Assembly: GCF_041200175.1 (NCBI RefSeq)
Contig: NZ_CP165727.1
Span: forward strand, 496,001 to 560,000
Length of the DNA: 64,000 bases
DNA from: Streptomyces sp. R33
GTDB taxonomy: Bacteria > Actinomycetota > Actinomycetes > Streptomycetales > Streptomycetaceae
Direction of reading: 5' to 3'
In this document: positions 51,850 through 60,000 of the stretch, in pieces
Layout: the number at the start of each line of letters is the position of its first letter
Numbering within the stretch: position 1 is the first letter of the stretch
Translations under genes and position numbers: made by a program
The notes under the pieces: model-generated
The model's input: the letters and a program-made list of their open reading frames with translations, nothing else
The model's database searches: none
Told to the model about the DNA's origin: nothing

Positions 51850-54186
51850 ATGTCTCCGATGGAACCCGAAGGTCCACCAAGCCCGCCGCCGTCGACCGTT
51901 CGGCGCCGCCGCACCGTGCGCCTCCGTACGATGCTGGTCTGCCTGGCCGTCGTCCCGACCGTGGCGATGGCTGCCCAGGTGACCGTGACCGCCCAGCGGT
52001 TGCTGGCCCAGTCCGAGCACCTGCGCACCGACGTGGAAGCCGGCGAGCGGATCGGCGTACCGCTGGTCGGGCTCATGACTCAGCTGCAGGCGGAGCGTGC
52101 GATGACGGCGGCGCGGTGGGCGGGGACCTCCGTCGCCGACGACGACCTCCGCGAGAAGCGGGCGGCAACGGACCGCGCAGCGGCGGAGGTCAGGCAGGTC
52201 TCCGGCAGCAGCAGCGGCGCTGCGCAGCCTTCCGGGCAGAGCGACGGCCACCTCGACGAGGTGGGCGCCCGGCTCGACCAGCTCGCTGCGTTCCGCAAGC
52301 GCGCGGACGCCCACAGCGGCAGCGCCGAACAGGTGGTCGACTACTACACCGGCGTGATCGACGACATCATCCGCGCGTACCAGTATGAATTCGGCCACGC
52401 GGAGGACGCGGAACTCGCCCAGGAGAGCAGGCCCGCCGTGGCCCTGTTCTCCGCGGGAGAGATGGTCGCGCGCGAGGACGCCCTCCTCGCGCTGGCCGGG
52501 CCTTCCAAGGAACTGGCAGCAACCGGTTTCTCCGATTTGCTCGATGCCCTCGGCACCCACCGGTACCTGTACGACACCTGGATCGTGCCGTACCTGTCGC
52601 CCGCCGAACAGGCTTCGTACGACAAGCTCACCGCCTCGGATGCCTGGCGCACCAAGATCCGCATCGAGAATGCGGTCGTCAGCAACCACCAGGACACCGC
52701 GACCGGAGTGAAGCTGCCGGCCGATGTCGGCAGCTGGCGTGCCGCGCACGACGCGTTCGCGCCGCAGTTGGCCGCCCTCAACGCGGACCGGTCGCGGAGC
52801 GTGCTCGCGCACGCCGAGGCGAAGGCCGCCGAGCTGGAGACCGAGGTGTACTGGCTGGTCGGGGGCAGCGGCGGCACCCTCCTGCTGGTCACCGGGGTCG
52901 TCGTCCTCACCACGCGGTCGGTGCTGCGCAGGCTGAACCGCCTGCACACCCGTACGGTCGCCATCGCCGAGCAGACGCTGCCCGAGGTGGTGGCCAGGCT
53001 CCAGCGCGGGCAGGCCGTGGACGCAGAGGCGTTGCCGGCCGTGGCCGGGCACCAGGACGAGGTCGGGCGGATCAGCGACGCCTTCGCCCGCGTCGTCGCC
53101 GTGTCCGTCGACGGACACCGGCAGCTCGCGGCCGAGCGGCACGGGTTCGGCCTGTTCGCCTCGGGAATCGCCTCACGCACCGGAAACCTCGTCAGCCGCC
53201 AGCTGAGCCTGACCGAGGACATCCAGGACGCCTTCGGTCACGACGAAGCGCTCCTGGCCCAGTTGATGCGGTCCGACCAGTTGACGGTGGGAATGCGACG
53301 CCAGATCGAGAACCTCCTCATCCTCGCCGGTGGCGAGATCCCGGACCCGCACACCGACCCCATGCGCCTCGCCGACCTGCTGCGCGAAGCCGCCGCGGAG
53401 GTCGAGGACTTCCGGCGGATCGAACGCCATGCGCTGGACGAGGCCAGCGTGCAGCCGCACGTGATCAGTCAGATCAGCCACCTGCTGGCCGAGCTGCTGG
53501 ACAACGCGACCCGGTTCTCGCCGCCGCGGTCCAAGGTGGTCGTACGCGCCGAACTGGCCGCGGACGGGCTGTCGATCGAGATCGAGGACCGCGGCCCGCG
53601 CGTGGCGGCCGCCGGGTACGAGGAGATGAACCGGCGACTGCACACGGCGCCGCCGTACTCCGTCCTCGCGGAGAACGCGCACCGGCTGGGCCTCTTCGTG
53701 GTGGGCCACCTGGCCGACCAGCTCCAGGCCCGGGTCACGCTGCGGCGCTCGGTGTACGGGGGGACGGCGGCCGTGGTGATCCTGCCGGGCGAGCTGCTCG
53801 TGCCGACCGAACGGGAGGGCGAGTGGGGGCCGGTGCCTGCGGCGGAGCCCGGGCCGGCGACCGACCGGGATCCGGAGCCGGCCGCCGTACTCACCGCCGT
53901 ACGGGCACCCGCCCCCGAGGTCCGGCAAGCCGCCGCCCCCATGCCCGTACGGCTGCGAACCGAGCAGGCGCTGCCCGCTCGCTCCGGACCCGGTGACGGC
54001 GCGCGCCCGCCGCTGCCCGAGCGCGTCCCGCAGACCCACCTCACCCGGCAACTCCGCGGGCCGCGCGCCCCGGAGCCGGACGCCGGCCGGGACGCGGCGA
54101 CACCCGAAGAGGTGGCCGACGCCTGGGCGGACTACGAAGAAGGAACCCGGACAGTGGAAGCAGAGCTCAGACAGGATCAGCCATGA
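51850..54186 (+). CDS. cvnA: Conservon sensor histidine-kinase-like protein CvnA
   Basis: The 778-residue product (817 if the ATG at 51733 is used) is the sensor-like first member of a conservon. After a Pro-rich start and the basic TVRRRRTVRLR, a span (about 22-42) leads into a 280-residue extracellular region of the nitrate/nitrite-sensing (NIT) type with LMTQLQAERAMTAARWAG. A second span (YWLVGGSGGTLLLVTGVVVL) follows, then a HAMP-like linker, and an HATPase domain with QISHLLAELLDNATRFSPPR and HRLGLFVVGHLA. It lacks a clear phospho-acceptor His, as in conservons generally. Cvn systems couple membrane sensors to a small GTPase. CGAGGA before the ATG at 51850 supports that start. It overlaps cvnB by ATGA. 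Confidence 0.88.
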   Translation: MSPMEPEGPPSPPPSTVRRRRTVRLRTMLVCLAVVPTVAMAAQVTVTAQRLLAQSEHLRTDVEAGERIGVPLVGLMTQLQAERAMTAARWAGTSVADDDLREKRAATDRAAAEVRQVSGSSSGAAQPSGQSDGHLDEVGARLDQLAAFRKRADAHSGSAEQVVDYYTGVIDDIIRAYQYEFGHAEDAELAQESRPAVALFSAGEMVAREDALLALAGPSKELAATGFSDLLDALGTHRYLYDTWIVPYLSPAEQASYDKLTASDAWRTKIRIENAVVSNHQDTATGVKLPADVGSWRAAHDAFAPQLAALNADRSRSVLAHAEAKAAELETEVYWLVGGSGGTLLLVTGVVVLTTRSVLRRLNRLHTRTVAIAEQTLPEVVARLQRGQAVDAEALPAVAGHQDEVGRISDAFARVVAVSVDGHRQLAAERHGFGLFASGIASRTGNLVSRQLSLTEDIQDAFGHDEALLAQLMRSDQLTVGMRRQIENLLILAGGEIPDPHTDPMRLADLLREAAAEVEDFRRIERHALDEASVQPHVISQISHLLAELLDNATRFSPPRSKVVVRAELAADGLSIEIEDRGPRVAAAGYEEMNRRLHTAPPYSVLAENAHRLGLFVVGHLADQLQARVTLRRSVYGGTAAVVILPGELLVPTEREGEWGPVPAAEPGPATDRDPEPAAVLTAVRAPAPEVRQAAAPMPVRLRTEQALPARSGPGDGARPPLPERVPQTHLTRQLRGPRAPEPDAGRDAATPEEVADAWADYEEGTRTVEAELRQDQP

Positions 54187-54599
54187 CCACGACAGCCAAC
54201 GACATGATCTACAGCGTCCTGGACAACAACCTGAGCAGGATCGCCGGCATCCAGGGAGCCGTGCTCCTGTCCAACGACGGGATCAAGCTCAGCGCCTACC
54301 TGCTCGAGCGGGACCAGGCGGAGCGCATCGCGGCCGCGTCCTCCGGGATCGCCGCCACGATGAAGGCGATATCGAGGGAGGTCGGCGGCGGCGGGGTCAT
54401 CCGCCAGCTGGTCGAGATGAACGACCGGTACCTCTGCATCGTCGGGTGCGGTGAGGGCAGCACCCTCATCGTGGTGACCTCCCGCAAGGCACGGCTCGGG
54501 GAGCTGGGAGGCGAGGCGGTACGCACCGCCCAGGCGCTCGGCGAATGGCTGGGCACCCCCGAGCGCACCCCGCTGCCGACACCGGCGTCGACGTCGTAA
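54183..54599 (+). CDS. cvnB: Conservon Roadblock/LC7 protein CvnB
   Basis: The 138-residue product is a Roadblock/LC7 domain protein: NDMIYSVLDNNLSRIAGIQG, AVLLSNDGIKLSAYLLERDQ and LIVVTSRKARLGELGGEAVR, ending in a Thr/Pro tail. In the Cvn systems this subunit acts with CvnD, probably as a regulator of GTP hydrolysis, as MglB does to MglA. The ATG overlaps the stop of cvnA (ATGA) and its TAA overlaps cvnC, indicating tight co-translation. Confidence 0.93.
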   Translation: MTTTANDMIYSVLDNNLSRIAGIQGAVLLSNDGIKLSAYLLERDQAERIAAASSGIAATMKAISREVGGGGVIRQLVEMNDRYLCIVGCGEGSTLIVVTSRKARLGELGGEAVRTAQALGEWLGTPERTPLPTPASTS

Positions 54600-54973
54600 T
54601 GCCGGACGAGCCGCAGCGTGGCCGGAGCCTCCGCCGGACCCGGCTGTACGCGTTGACCGACGGACGTACAGCCGCGGCTCCGCAGACCGTCCTCACCATG
54701 GACACCACGATCGTGGCGGCGGTCACCGAGGACGAGGCCCTCAGCGGCCTGCCCACCGAATGGCGGGCCGTCCTGGCCATGTGCGCGCCGTCGGGCGGGC
54801 TGGCGGTCGCCGAGATCGCCGCGCGCATGCACATGCGCCTCACTCCGATGACGCTCCTCCTCGGCGAACTCGCGGACCGCGGGCTCATCCGCCATCGGCC
54901 GCCTCTGGAGGGGGCCGAGACCACCAATGTCCACCTGCTCATGAAAATCAGGGACAACCTTGCCCGGATATGA
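54599..54973 (+). CDS. cvnC: Conservon DUF742 protein CvnC
   Basis: The 124-residue product is a DUF742 protein. It starts at the ATG at 54599 (TAATG overlap with cvnB), reads MPDEPQRGRSLRRTRLYALT and DGRTAAAPQTVLTMDTTIVA in the family-typical N-terminus, and a winged-helix-like region WRAVLAMCAPSGGLAVAEIA, then RMHMRLTPMTLLLGELADRG. It ends in NVHLLMKIRDNLARI. DUF742 members are found in all conservons, of unclear molecular function and possibly DNA- or protein-binding. The end overlaps cvnD by 14 bases. Confidence 0.92.
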   Translation: MPDEPQRGRSLRRTRLYALTDGRTAAAPQTVLTMDTTIVAAVTEDEALSGLPTEWRAVLAMCAPSGGLAVAEIAARMHMRLTPMTLLLGELADRGLIRHRPPLEGAETTNVHLLMKIRDNLARI

Positions 54974-55616
54974 CACCTCCGATGCGCCCGTCCAGGAAGC
55001 GTCCCCCGTCAAGATCCTCATTGCCGGTGGATTCGGAGTCGGCAAGACGACCCTGGTCGAGGCGGTCTCCGAGATCGAGCCGCTGCGCACGGAGGAGCGC
55101 CTCACGAGCGCGGGAGTCGGTGTCGACGACCTCGACGGCATCGAGTCCAAGACACTGACCACCGTCGCGATGGACTTCGGCCGGATCACCCTCGCCGACG
55201 CCGGAGTCGTCCTCTACCTGTTCGGCACACCCGGCCAGGAGCGGTTCTGGTTCATGTGGGACGACCTGCTGAACGGGGCCCTCGGGGCACTCGTACTCGT
55301 CGACACGCGGCGCCTGGACCGCGGCTTCCCCGCCATCGACTTCTTCGAGAGCCGGGGACTGCCTTTCGTCGTCGGCGCGAACTGCTTCCACGGCGAGCAG
55401 CCGTACACCGCCGAGGAGATCGCCGCCGCACTGCACCTGCGCGACCCGGCCACGCCCGTCCTCCTGCTCGACGCCCGCTCCCGTACGGACGCCCGCGGCG
55501 CCCTGCTGAACCTCCTCGACGTCGTCATCGCCCAGGCGCGGACCGCGGCGAGCACTCGGCCGCCGGGCCCGCACAGGCACGAGTCCGCACTTCGTGCTTC
55601 CCTGTCACAGCCGTAG
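54960..55616 (+). CDS. cvnD: Conservon small GTPase CvnD
   Basis: The 218-residue product is the conservon Ras-like GTPase. Walker A is ILIAGGFGVGKTTLVEAVSE, the G3-like motif LFGTPGQERFWFMWDDLL and the specificity region GANCFHGEQ, where the usual (N/T)KxD is replaced, as is common in this group. The start is TTG at 54960, overlapping the end of cvnC by 14 bases. CvnD cycles between GTP and GDP states to relay the signal of CvnA. Conservons often have a fifth gene, cvnE, for a cytochrome P450; it is absent here, since the next gene is a GNAT acetyltransferase 172 bases on. Confidence 0.92.
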   Translation: MPGYDTSDAPVQEASPVKILIAGGFGVGKTTLVEAVSEIEPLRTEERLTSAGVGVDDLDGIESKTLTTVAMDFGRITLADAGVVLYLFGTPGQERFWFMWDDLLNGALGALVLVDTRRLDRGFPAIDFFESRGLPFVVGANCFHGEQPYTAEEIAAALHLRDPATPVLLLDARSRTDARGALLNLLDVVIAQARTAASTRPPGPHRHESALRASLSQP

Positions 55617-55788
55617 CAGCCCCGGCCCACCGGGCCACCCGTACACCATGGCGCTCCGGCGGTCCGCTTTGCTCCGCCCCGGCAACTGCCTTCCCCCACC
55701 CGGTTCCAGCATGATCGATTCCCTGGACCTGAGCAGGAGCGTCCATGCTCCTCCCCCCCCATTCCTTCGATCACGGGAGCCCCGTCAC

Positions 55789-56244
55789 ATGTCCGACATC
55801 ATCGTGCGCGCCGTGCGGGCCGAGGACTTCGCCCAGTGGCGCGCCCTCTACCGCGGCTACGCCGATTTCTACAAGGTGGAGCAGACCGAGGAAGCGGCCG
55901 CCACCGTGTGGTCCTGGGTGCTCGACCCCGGCCATGAGGTCAGCGCCCTGGTCGCCGAGAACTCCGCCGGTCGGCTCGTCGGCCTGGCCCACTACCGCCC
56001 GTTCTCCCGACCGCTCTCCGCGACGGTCGGCTGCTTCCTCGACGACCTGTTCGTGGCCCCCGAGCACCGCGGATCCGGCGCCGGCGACCAGCTGCTCGGC
56101 GCTCTGCGCGAGCTCGCGGCCGCGCACGGCTGGAGCGTGGTCCGCTGGATCACCGCGGACGACAACCACCGCGCGCGGTCGAGGTACGACCAGGTGGCCA
56201 CCCGCACGATGTGGGTCACGTACGACATGGCCCCCGGCCTCTGA
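55789..56244 (+). CDS. GNAT-family N-acetyltransferase
   Basis: The 151-residue product is a GNAT acetyltransferase. It starts at ATG 55789 (MSDIIVRAVRAEDFAQWRAL) with CGGGAG in front. The acetyl-CoA binding site is CFLDDLFVAPEHRGSGAGDQ, where the V-x-x-x-x-R-G-x-G-x-G/A motif is clear, followed by LLGALRELAAAHGWSVVRWI and TADDNHRARSRYDQV. The final RTMWVTYDM is typical for a subgroup acting on small amines or protein N-termini. The acceptor is unknown. It follows the conservon but has its own start signals and is likely a separate transcript. Confidence 0.88.
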   Translation: MSDIIVRAVRAEDFAQWRALYRGYADFYKVEQTEEAAATVWSWVLDPGHEVSALVAENSAGRLVGLAHYRPFSRPLSATVGCFLDDLFVAPEHRGSGAGDQLLGALRELAAAHGWSVVRWITADDNHRARSRYDQVATRTMWVTYDMAPGL

Positions 56245-56320
56245 CCCTCGATCCGCGCCGGGCCGGCCGGGTCGGGCAGGCTGGGCTCGGTCAACCGCTG
56301 GCCGCCCTCGGCGGGCGGGC

Positions 56321-56584
56321 TCACGGGCCGAGGTCGAGGAGGGCGTTCTCCACGACCTCGGTGAGCGCGGGGTGGATCCAGTACGGGGGCTTGCCGAGGG
56401 TGATGGCGTCCGATGCCCAGGGTCGCTGCCAGGACGAGGGGCTGGATGAGGGTGGGGGCCTGAGGGCACTGCCCATCAGGTGGGCGCCGAGAAGGCGCCC
56501 GGTGCCGGGGTCTGCGAGCAGCTTGCAGAATCAGGTGGTGTCCTCCATCGCCCAGCCGTAGGCGACATCGCCGTAACCGGCCAT
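56321..56584 (-). pseudogene. C-terminal fragment of a mycothione-reductase-like flavoprotein
   Basis: The minus strand begins MAGYGDVAYGWAMEDTT and then meets an in-frame TGA. The reading goes on as FCKLLADPGTGRLLGAHLMG, shifts frame to QAPTLIQPLVLAATLG, and shifts back to LGKPPYWIHPALTEVVENAL followed by LDLGP and a stop. These are the dimerisation-domain motifs of mycothione or dihydrolipoamide reductases, with the catalytic His-Pro in the WIHPALTEV block. One stop and two frameshifts, and no FAD or NAD domains upstream, show that it is a remnant. Confidence 0.75.
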
Positions 56585-56748
56585 GGAACTCCTCCTCCAC
56601 CCCCACCGTCAGACCGCACCTGCCCTGCGGCAGGGTCGACCGTCCACGATCCACGCCGGAGACCGGTGCAGCCACCCTGGAAGACATGAAGGGGCCCTTC
56701 GTCGAACGGGCCGGGGTGCCGGAGCCAGCTCTCCCTCAGGCCTCGCGC

Positions 56749-56907
56749 CTACCCCGCTGCTCGGCCCCCAGTCGCTGCGGGAGCCGCCTCCTCGGCGCCA
56801 TCGCCCGTGTCCAGCGCACTGAGCCCCTGGTCCCAGGCCTCGCGGCGGTAGGTCGCCAGGCGGTCCTCCAGCAGGACGGGCTTGTAGGCGATCTCGGACG
56901 CCTTCAT
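56749..56907 (-). CDS. Short ORF, probably a DUF4235 N-terminal remnant
   Basis: The 52-codon frame starts at the ATG at 56907, overlapping the DUF3618 stop (ATGA). Its beginning MKASEIAYKPV is like DUF4235 membrane proteins, which normally continue with two hydrophobic segments. Here the rest (LLEDRLATYRREAWDQGLSA and an Ala/Gly tail) is hydrophilic and unrelated. The usual order holin-DUF3618-DUF4235 in streptomycetes supports the identification. Likely truncated and fused to other sequence. Confidence 0.45.
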   Translation of the reverse strand: MKASEIAYKPVLLEDRLATYRREAWDQGLSALDTGDGAEEAAPAATGGRAAG

Positions 56908-57281
56908 CGTCGTCCGCGGCTGCGCCGCACCATCAGGAAGACGACGACCAGAGCGGCGCCGGCCACGAGCAGCGGCGTACGGTTCGCGCGTGCCGTCCTC
57001 GCGACGTGGCCGGCCTTGTCGAGGAGCGGCTCGGGTGTCGTGTCCTTCACCAGTTGCGCGGCGTGCTGGGTCTTCCCGCAGATCTGGTCGGCGACCAGCG
57101 CGGTCTTCTCGGCGGCCTGCTCTCTGACACCGGCCGCCTTCTCCTTCACCTGTGCCCTGACGTCGGCCTTGCCCGCCAGCGCCTCGACGGTCTGCCCGAG
57201 TTCGTCACGGGTGCGCTCGATCTGCTCGCGCAGCTCGTCGGGGGTGGGTGTGCCGCTGTCGGTTCGAGGTTCGTTGGTCAT
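56904..57281 (-). CDS. DUF3618 protein
   Basis: The 125-residue product is a DUF3618 protein: TPDELREQIERTRDELGQTV, EALAGKADVRAQVKEKAAGV and an end with a membrane span (TPLLVAGAALVVVFLMVRRS). The first block is the conserved DUF3618 signature; the middle is a long amphipathic helix with possible coiled coil. Members occur with the holin-like and DUF4235 genes in actinobacteria and are suspected to be cell-envelope stress proteins. ATGA overlaps join it to both neighbours. Function otherwise unknown. Confidence 0.88.
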   Translation of the reverse strand: MTNEPRTDSGTPTPDELREQIERTRDELGQTVEALAGKADVRAQVKEKAAGVREQAAEKTALVADQICGKTQHAAQLVKDTTPEPLLDKAGHVARTARANRTPLLVAGAALVVVFLMVRRSRGRR

Positions 57282-57691
57282 CGCTGCACTTTCTCCTTGA
57301 TCTCGGCCAGGTCGGCCTTGACGCTGTCGATGGTCTTCCCCGGAACGGGGGCTCCGGCCTCAGCGATCTGCTTCTTCCCGGCCACGGCAATCACTGCGGC
57401 AACCGCCGCCAGCACCGCCGCGACGATCAGGGCCGATGCCCACACCGGGAGTACCAGCGCGAGGGCTGCGATGCAGGTTGCCACCAGGGCCTGAGCTGCC
57501 AGGATTCCGATCAGGCCCGCCGCGCCGACAAGGCCGCCGCCCTTCCCGAAGCGCTTCCCCTTCTGCGTCATCTCTGCCCGAGCCAGCTGCATCTCGTCGC
57601 GGACCAGCTCCGAAATCTGCTGGGAAGCGCGAGAAACCAGCACGCTCACGGATTCATCGGTGCTGTGGGTCTGCCGCTCCATCGTGCTCAT
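57278..57691 (-). CDS. Holin-like (actinobacterial Holin-X/PF07332-type) membrane protein
   Basis: The 137-residue product is of the actinobacterial holin-X type: DESVSVLVSRASQQISELVR, DEMQLARAEMTQKGKRFGKG, then two spans (LVGAAGLIGILAAQALVATC to about residue 75 and VWASALIVAAVLAAVAAVIA). It ends with TIDSVKADLAEIKEKVQR. Although the Pfam name suggests phage holins, the chromosomal members with DUF3618 and DUF4235 are not phage genes. The ATG at 57691 has GGGGAG in front. First gene of a three-gene operon. Confidence 0.88.
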   Translation of the reverse strand: MSTMERQTHSTDESVSVLVSRASQQISELVRDEMQLARAEMTQKGKRFGKGGGLVGAAGLIGILAAQALVATCIAALALVLPVWASALIVAAVLAAVAAVIAVAGKKQIAEAGAPVPGKTIDSVKADLAEIKEKVQR

Positions 57692-58163
57692 GAGGAGTCT
57701 CCCCTGTTGCGATGCGCACGCCGTTGTCGTGGCGCGCCTACCCGGTAAACGACCGAGCACCCACGCCCGCGCCCGACGCTCACCGGCGTCATGCCGCGGT
57801 GCGCCCTCTCTGCCGGTGATCACTGTCGCGCAACGGCGGAAAGCCGTGATGCCGCAAATCGCGGCCGGCCCCAGCGGTCCTTACGCCCCCCACTCCTCCA
57901 TACTGGTCGCTCCCGGCGCGGGTGTCGCGGGGGCCACAACGGGGCCCCTCAGACATGTCGACGCGGCCACGTACCCGGAGGCGGACCACATCGCCCATTC
58001 GGCCGTGCCGCGCAGGACCGCCCTCCAGGAGCGTGCGGGCAGCTCCGAGGGATGGTTCGGGGCCCGCTCCTCGACCAGCTCGCTCGGGCCCGCCACGGCG
58101 TTCCGCTGGTTGTCGGCACTCGGAACGTTCCCATCCGCGGGCGCGGCTCCCGGATCCGATTTC
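57692..58163. other. Intergenic stretch upstream of the holin operon
   Basis: The 472 bases between the CorA stop and the holin-like start (both minus strand) contain the promoter region of the holin operon. None of the open frames here looks like a known protein, and no clear repeat was seen. Confidence 0.4.
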
Positions 58164-59159
58164 CTAGAGCCAGCCGTTGCGGCGGAACGAGCGGTAGAGG
58201 AGGCCTGACGCCACCGCCATGAGGGCGACGGCGAGCGGGTAGCCGTAGCTCCAGCCGAGCTCCGGCATGTGCTCGAAGTTCATTCCGTAGACGCCGGCCA
58301 CCATGGTGGGGATCGCAAAGATCGCGGCCCAGGCGGAAATGCGCCGCATGTCGTCGTTCTGCCAGGTGCCCACCCTGGCTTGCTGGGCATCGAGAACCGA
58401 GTTGAGCAGTTCGTCGAGCGTCCGCACCTCCGTGTCGGTGCGGTGGAGGTGATCCGACACGTCGCGGAAGTAGGGCAGGACCTTCGACGGACGCCCTTCC
58501 TCGGCCAGGCCGCTCAGCAGGCCGGTCAGGACGGGGACCAGCGGCTGTACGGCGTCCCGGAACTCGCGGACCTCTCGTTTCAAGGAGTAGATGTCCTCGG
58601 TGTGGTCGACGCGGGAGGACGAGAAGACACGGTCCTCCAACCGGTCGAGCGCAGCGCGCACGGTCTCGGCGGCTTCGCCGTAGGCATCGACGACGACGTC
58701 CAGCCCGGCGTGCAGAACCGACAGGGGGCCGAAGCGCAGAGTGGACGGGTCTGCTTCCAGCCTGCGGGCTGCGTCAGCTGCCGGATCCACCTCGCCGTGC
58801 CGGACGGTGAGCACGTAGCGGGGCCCGACGAAGAGCATCAACTCGCCGGTCTCCACCGCCGCTTCCTCCTCGACGTACCAGAGGGTCTTCAGCGCAACGG
58901 CCAGCACGTCGCCGATGCGCTCTCGCTTCGGCAGCTGTCGCGCCTGAACCGCGTCCTCGACGGCCAGGGGGTGCAGGCCCAGCTCCTCGGCCAACTGCAC
59001 AAGCTCGCCCTCGGCCGGGTCGACCAGACGGACCCAGCCGAACTCGCCGTCGCCCAGCCCGCGCAACCGCTTCAGCACCAGTCGACAGGCCTCGTCGTCA
59101 AGGCCGCACTCGACCGTCTCCGACCGGCCCGACCGCTCCTCGTACACCACGCATTCCAT
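58164..59159 (-). CDS. corA: CorA-family magnesium/cobalt transporter
   Basis: The 331-residue product is a CorA-type divalent-cation channel. The large N-terminal cytoplasmic domain (1-265) includes LGLHPLAVEDAVQARQLPKR and long stalk helices. Two spans at the C-terminus, IFAIPTMVAGVYGMNFEHMP with the GMN selectivity motif and the second span LAVALMAVASGLLYRSF, are as in CorA, followed by the short basic tail RRNGWL. It forms a pentamer for Mg2+ uptake. It starts with ATG at 59159 and stands alone. Confidence 0.93.
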   Translation of the reverse strand: MECVVYEERSGRSETVECGLDDEACRLVLKRLRGLGDGEFGWVRLVDPAEGELVQLAEELGLHPLAVEDAVQARQLPKRERIGDVLAVALKTLWYVEEEAAVETGELMLFVGPRYVLTVRHGEVDPAADAARRLEADPSTLRFGPLSVLHAGLDVVVDAYGEAAETVRAALDRLEDRVFSSSRVDHTEDIYSLKREVREFRDAVQPLVPVLTGLLSGLAEEGRPSKVLPYFRDVSDHLHRTDTEVRTLDELLNSVLDAQQARVGTWQNDDMRRISAWAAIFAIPTMVAGVYGMNFEHMPELGWSYGYPLAVALMAVASGLLYRSFRRNGWL

Positions 59160-59319
59160 ACGCCGCGCATGCTTCAGAACTCCGATCCCATGCGCATCGG
59201 TCCATCACCAGGATGCAGGGGCACGCTGCCGCGGCTTCCGCATCTTCGCCGACCGACCCAAAGGGGATGAATCGCATCGCGTGCGACATCAAAGCAAGGT
59301 GTGCGGGTAGCCGGACACC

Positions 59320-59943
59320 ATGGACCCCAACAATCACACCCCTCTTCGCGCTGTCGCGCTCGTCTGCACCCTGTCCCCCTCCCCCGCTCCGTCGAGCTCC
59401 CAATTGCTGGCCGAGCAGACCATGGCCGCCCTCGCCGAGCACGGCGTCACCGGGAAGACCATCCGGATCGCGGACCACGACGTGAAGCCCGGTGTGAAGA
59501 CCGCCGTGGGCGATGGCGACGCCTGGCCGGAGATCCGGGACACGATCCTGGGCTGCGACATCCTGATCCTCTCGACGCCGATCTGGCTCGGACATCCGTC
59601 CAGCATCGCCCAGCGGGTCCTGGAGCGGCTGGACGCGGAGATCTCCGAGACCGACGACGAGGGCCGCATGCTCACCTACGGCAAGGTCGCCGCAGTCTGT
59701 GTCGTGGGCAATGAGGACGGCGCGCACAAGGTCAGCGCCGACCTCTTCCAGGGCCTGAACGACGTCGGGTTCTCCCTCGCGCCGAACGCCGTCACCTACT
59801 GGGTCGGCGAGGCCATGCAGGGCACCGACTACCAGGACCTCGACAAGACCCCCGAGAAGACCGCGGCCACGACCGCCACCCTCGCAGCGAACACCGCCCA
59901 CCTCGCCCGCCGCCTCAAGGCCGCGCCGTACCCGGCGAGCTGA
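59320..59943 (+). CDS. Flavodoxin-like NAD(P)H-dependent FMN reductase-like protein
   Basis: The 207-residue product is of the flavodoxin-like fold FMN reductase group. It has AVALVCTLSPSPAPSSSQLL (phosphate-binding loop), then CDILILSTPIWLGHPSSIAQ with the P-I-W-L-G-x-P-S block that contacts FMN, and VAAVCVVGNEDGAHKVSADL. It may reduce quinones or act as a flavin reductase. The ATG at 59320 is preceded by a weak site. It is directly before katE on the same strand (57 bases), so the two could form an oxidative stress unit. Confidence 0.85.
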   Translation: MDPNNHTPLRAVALVCTLSPSPAPSSSQLLAEQTMAALAEHGVTGKTIRIADHDVKPGVKTAVGDGDAWPEIRDTILGCDILILSTPIWLGHPSSIAQRVLERLDAEISETDDEGRMLTYGKVAAVCVVGNEDGAHKVSADLFQGLNDVGFSLAPNAVTYWVGEAMQGTDYQDLDKTPEKTAATTATLAANTAHLARRLKAAPYPAS

Positions 59944-60000
59944 GCTACGGCTCCGTCCCTCCGCACAGCGCCTTCCGAACCGGAGACAAGGAGAACGATC

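Noticed and set aside
50602..53142. 846-codon minus frame opposite murE and cvnA
   Set aside because: Antisense shadow; both genes on the plus strand have clear domain motifs.
55617..55660. Short GGCCC/GGGCC palindrome after cvnD as terminator
   Set aside because: The stem is only five bases with a three-base loop, too weak to call in this GC-rich sequence.
57278..57691. Holin-like gene as a sign of prophage
   Set aside because: The DUF3618 partner and absence of any phage structural or lysis gene show the chromosomal actinobacterial type.
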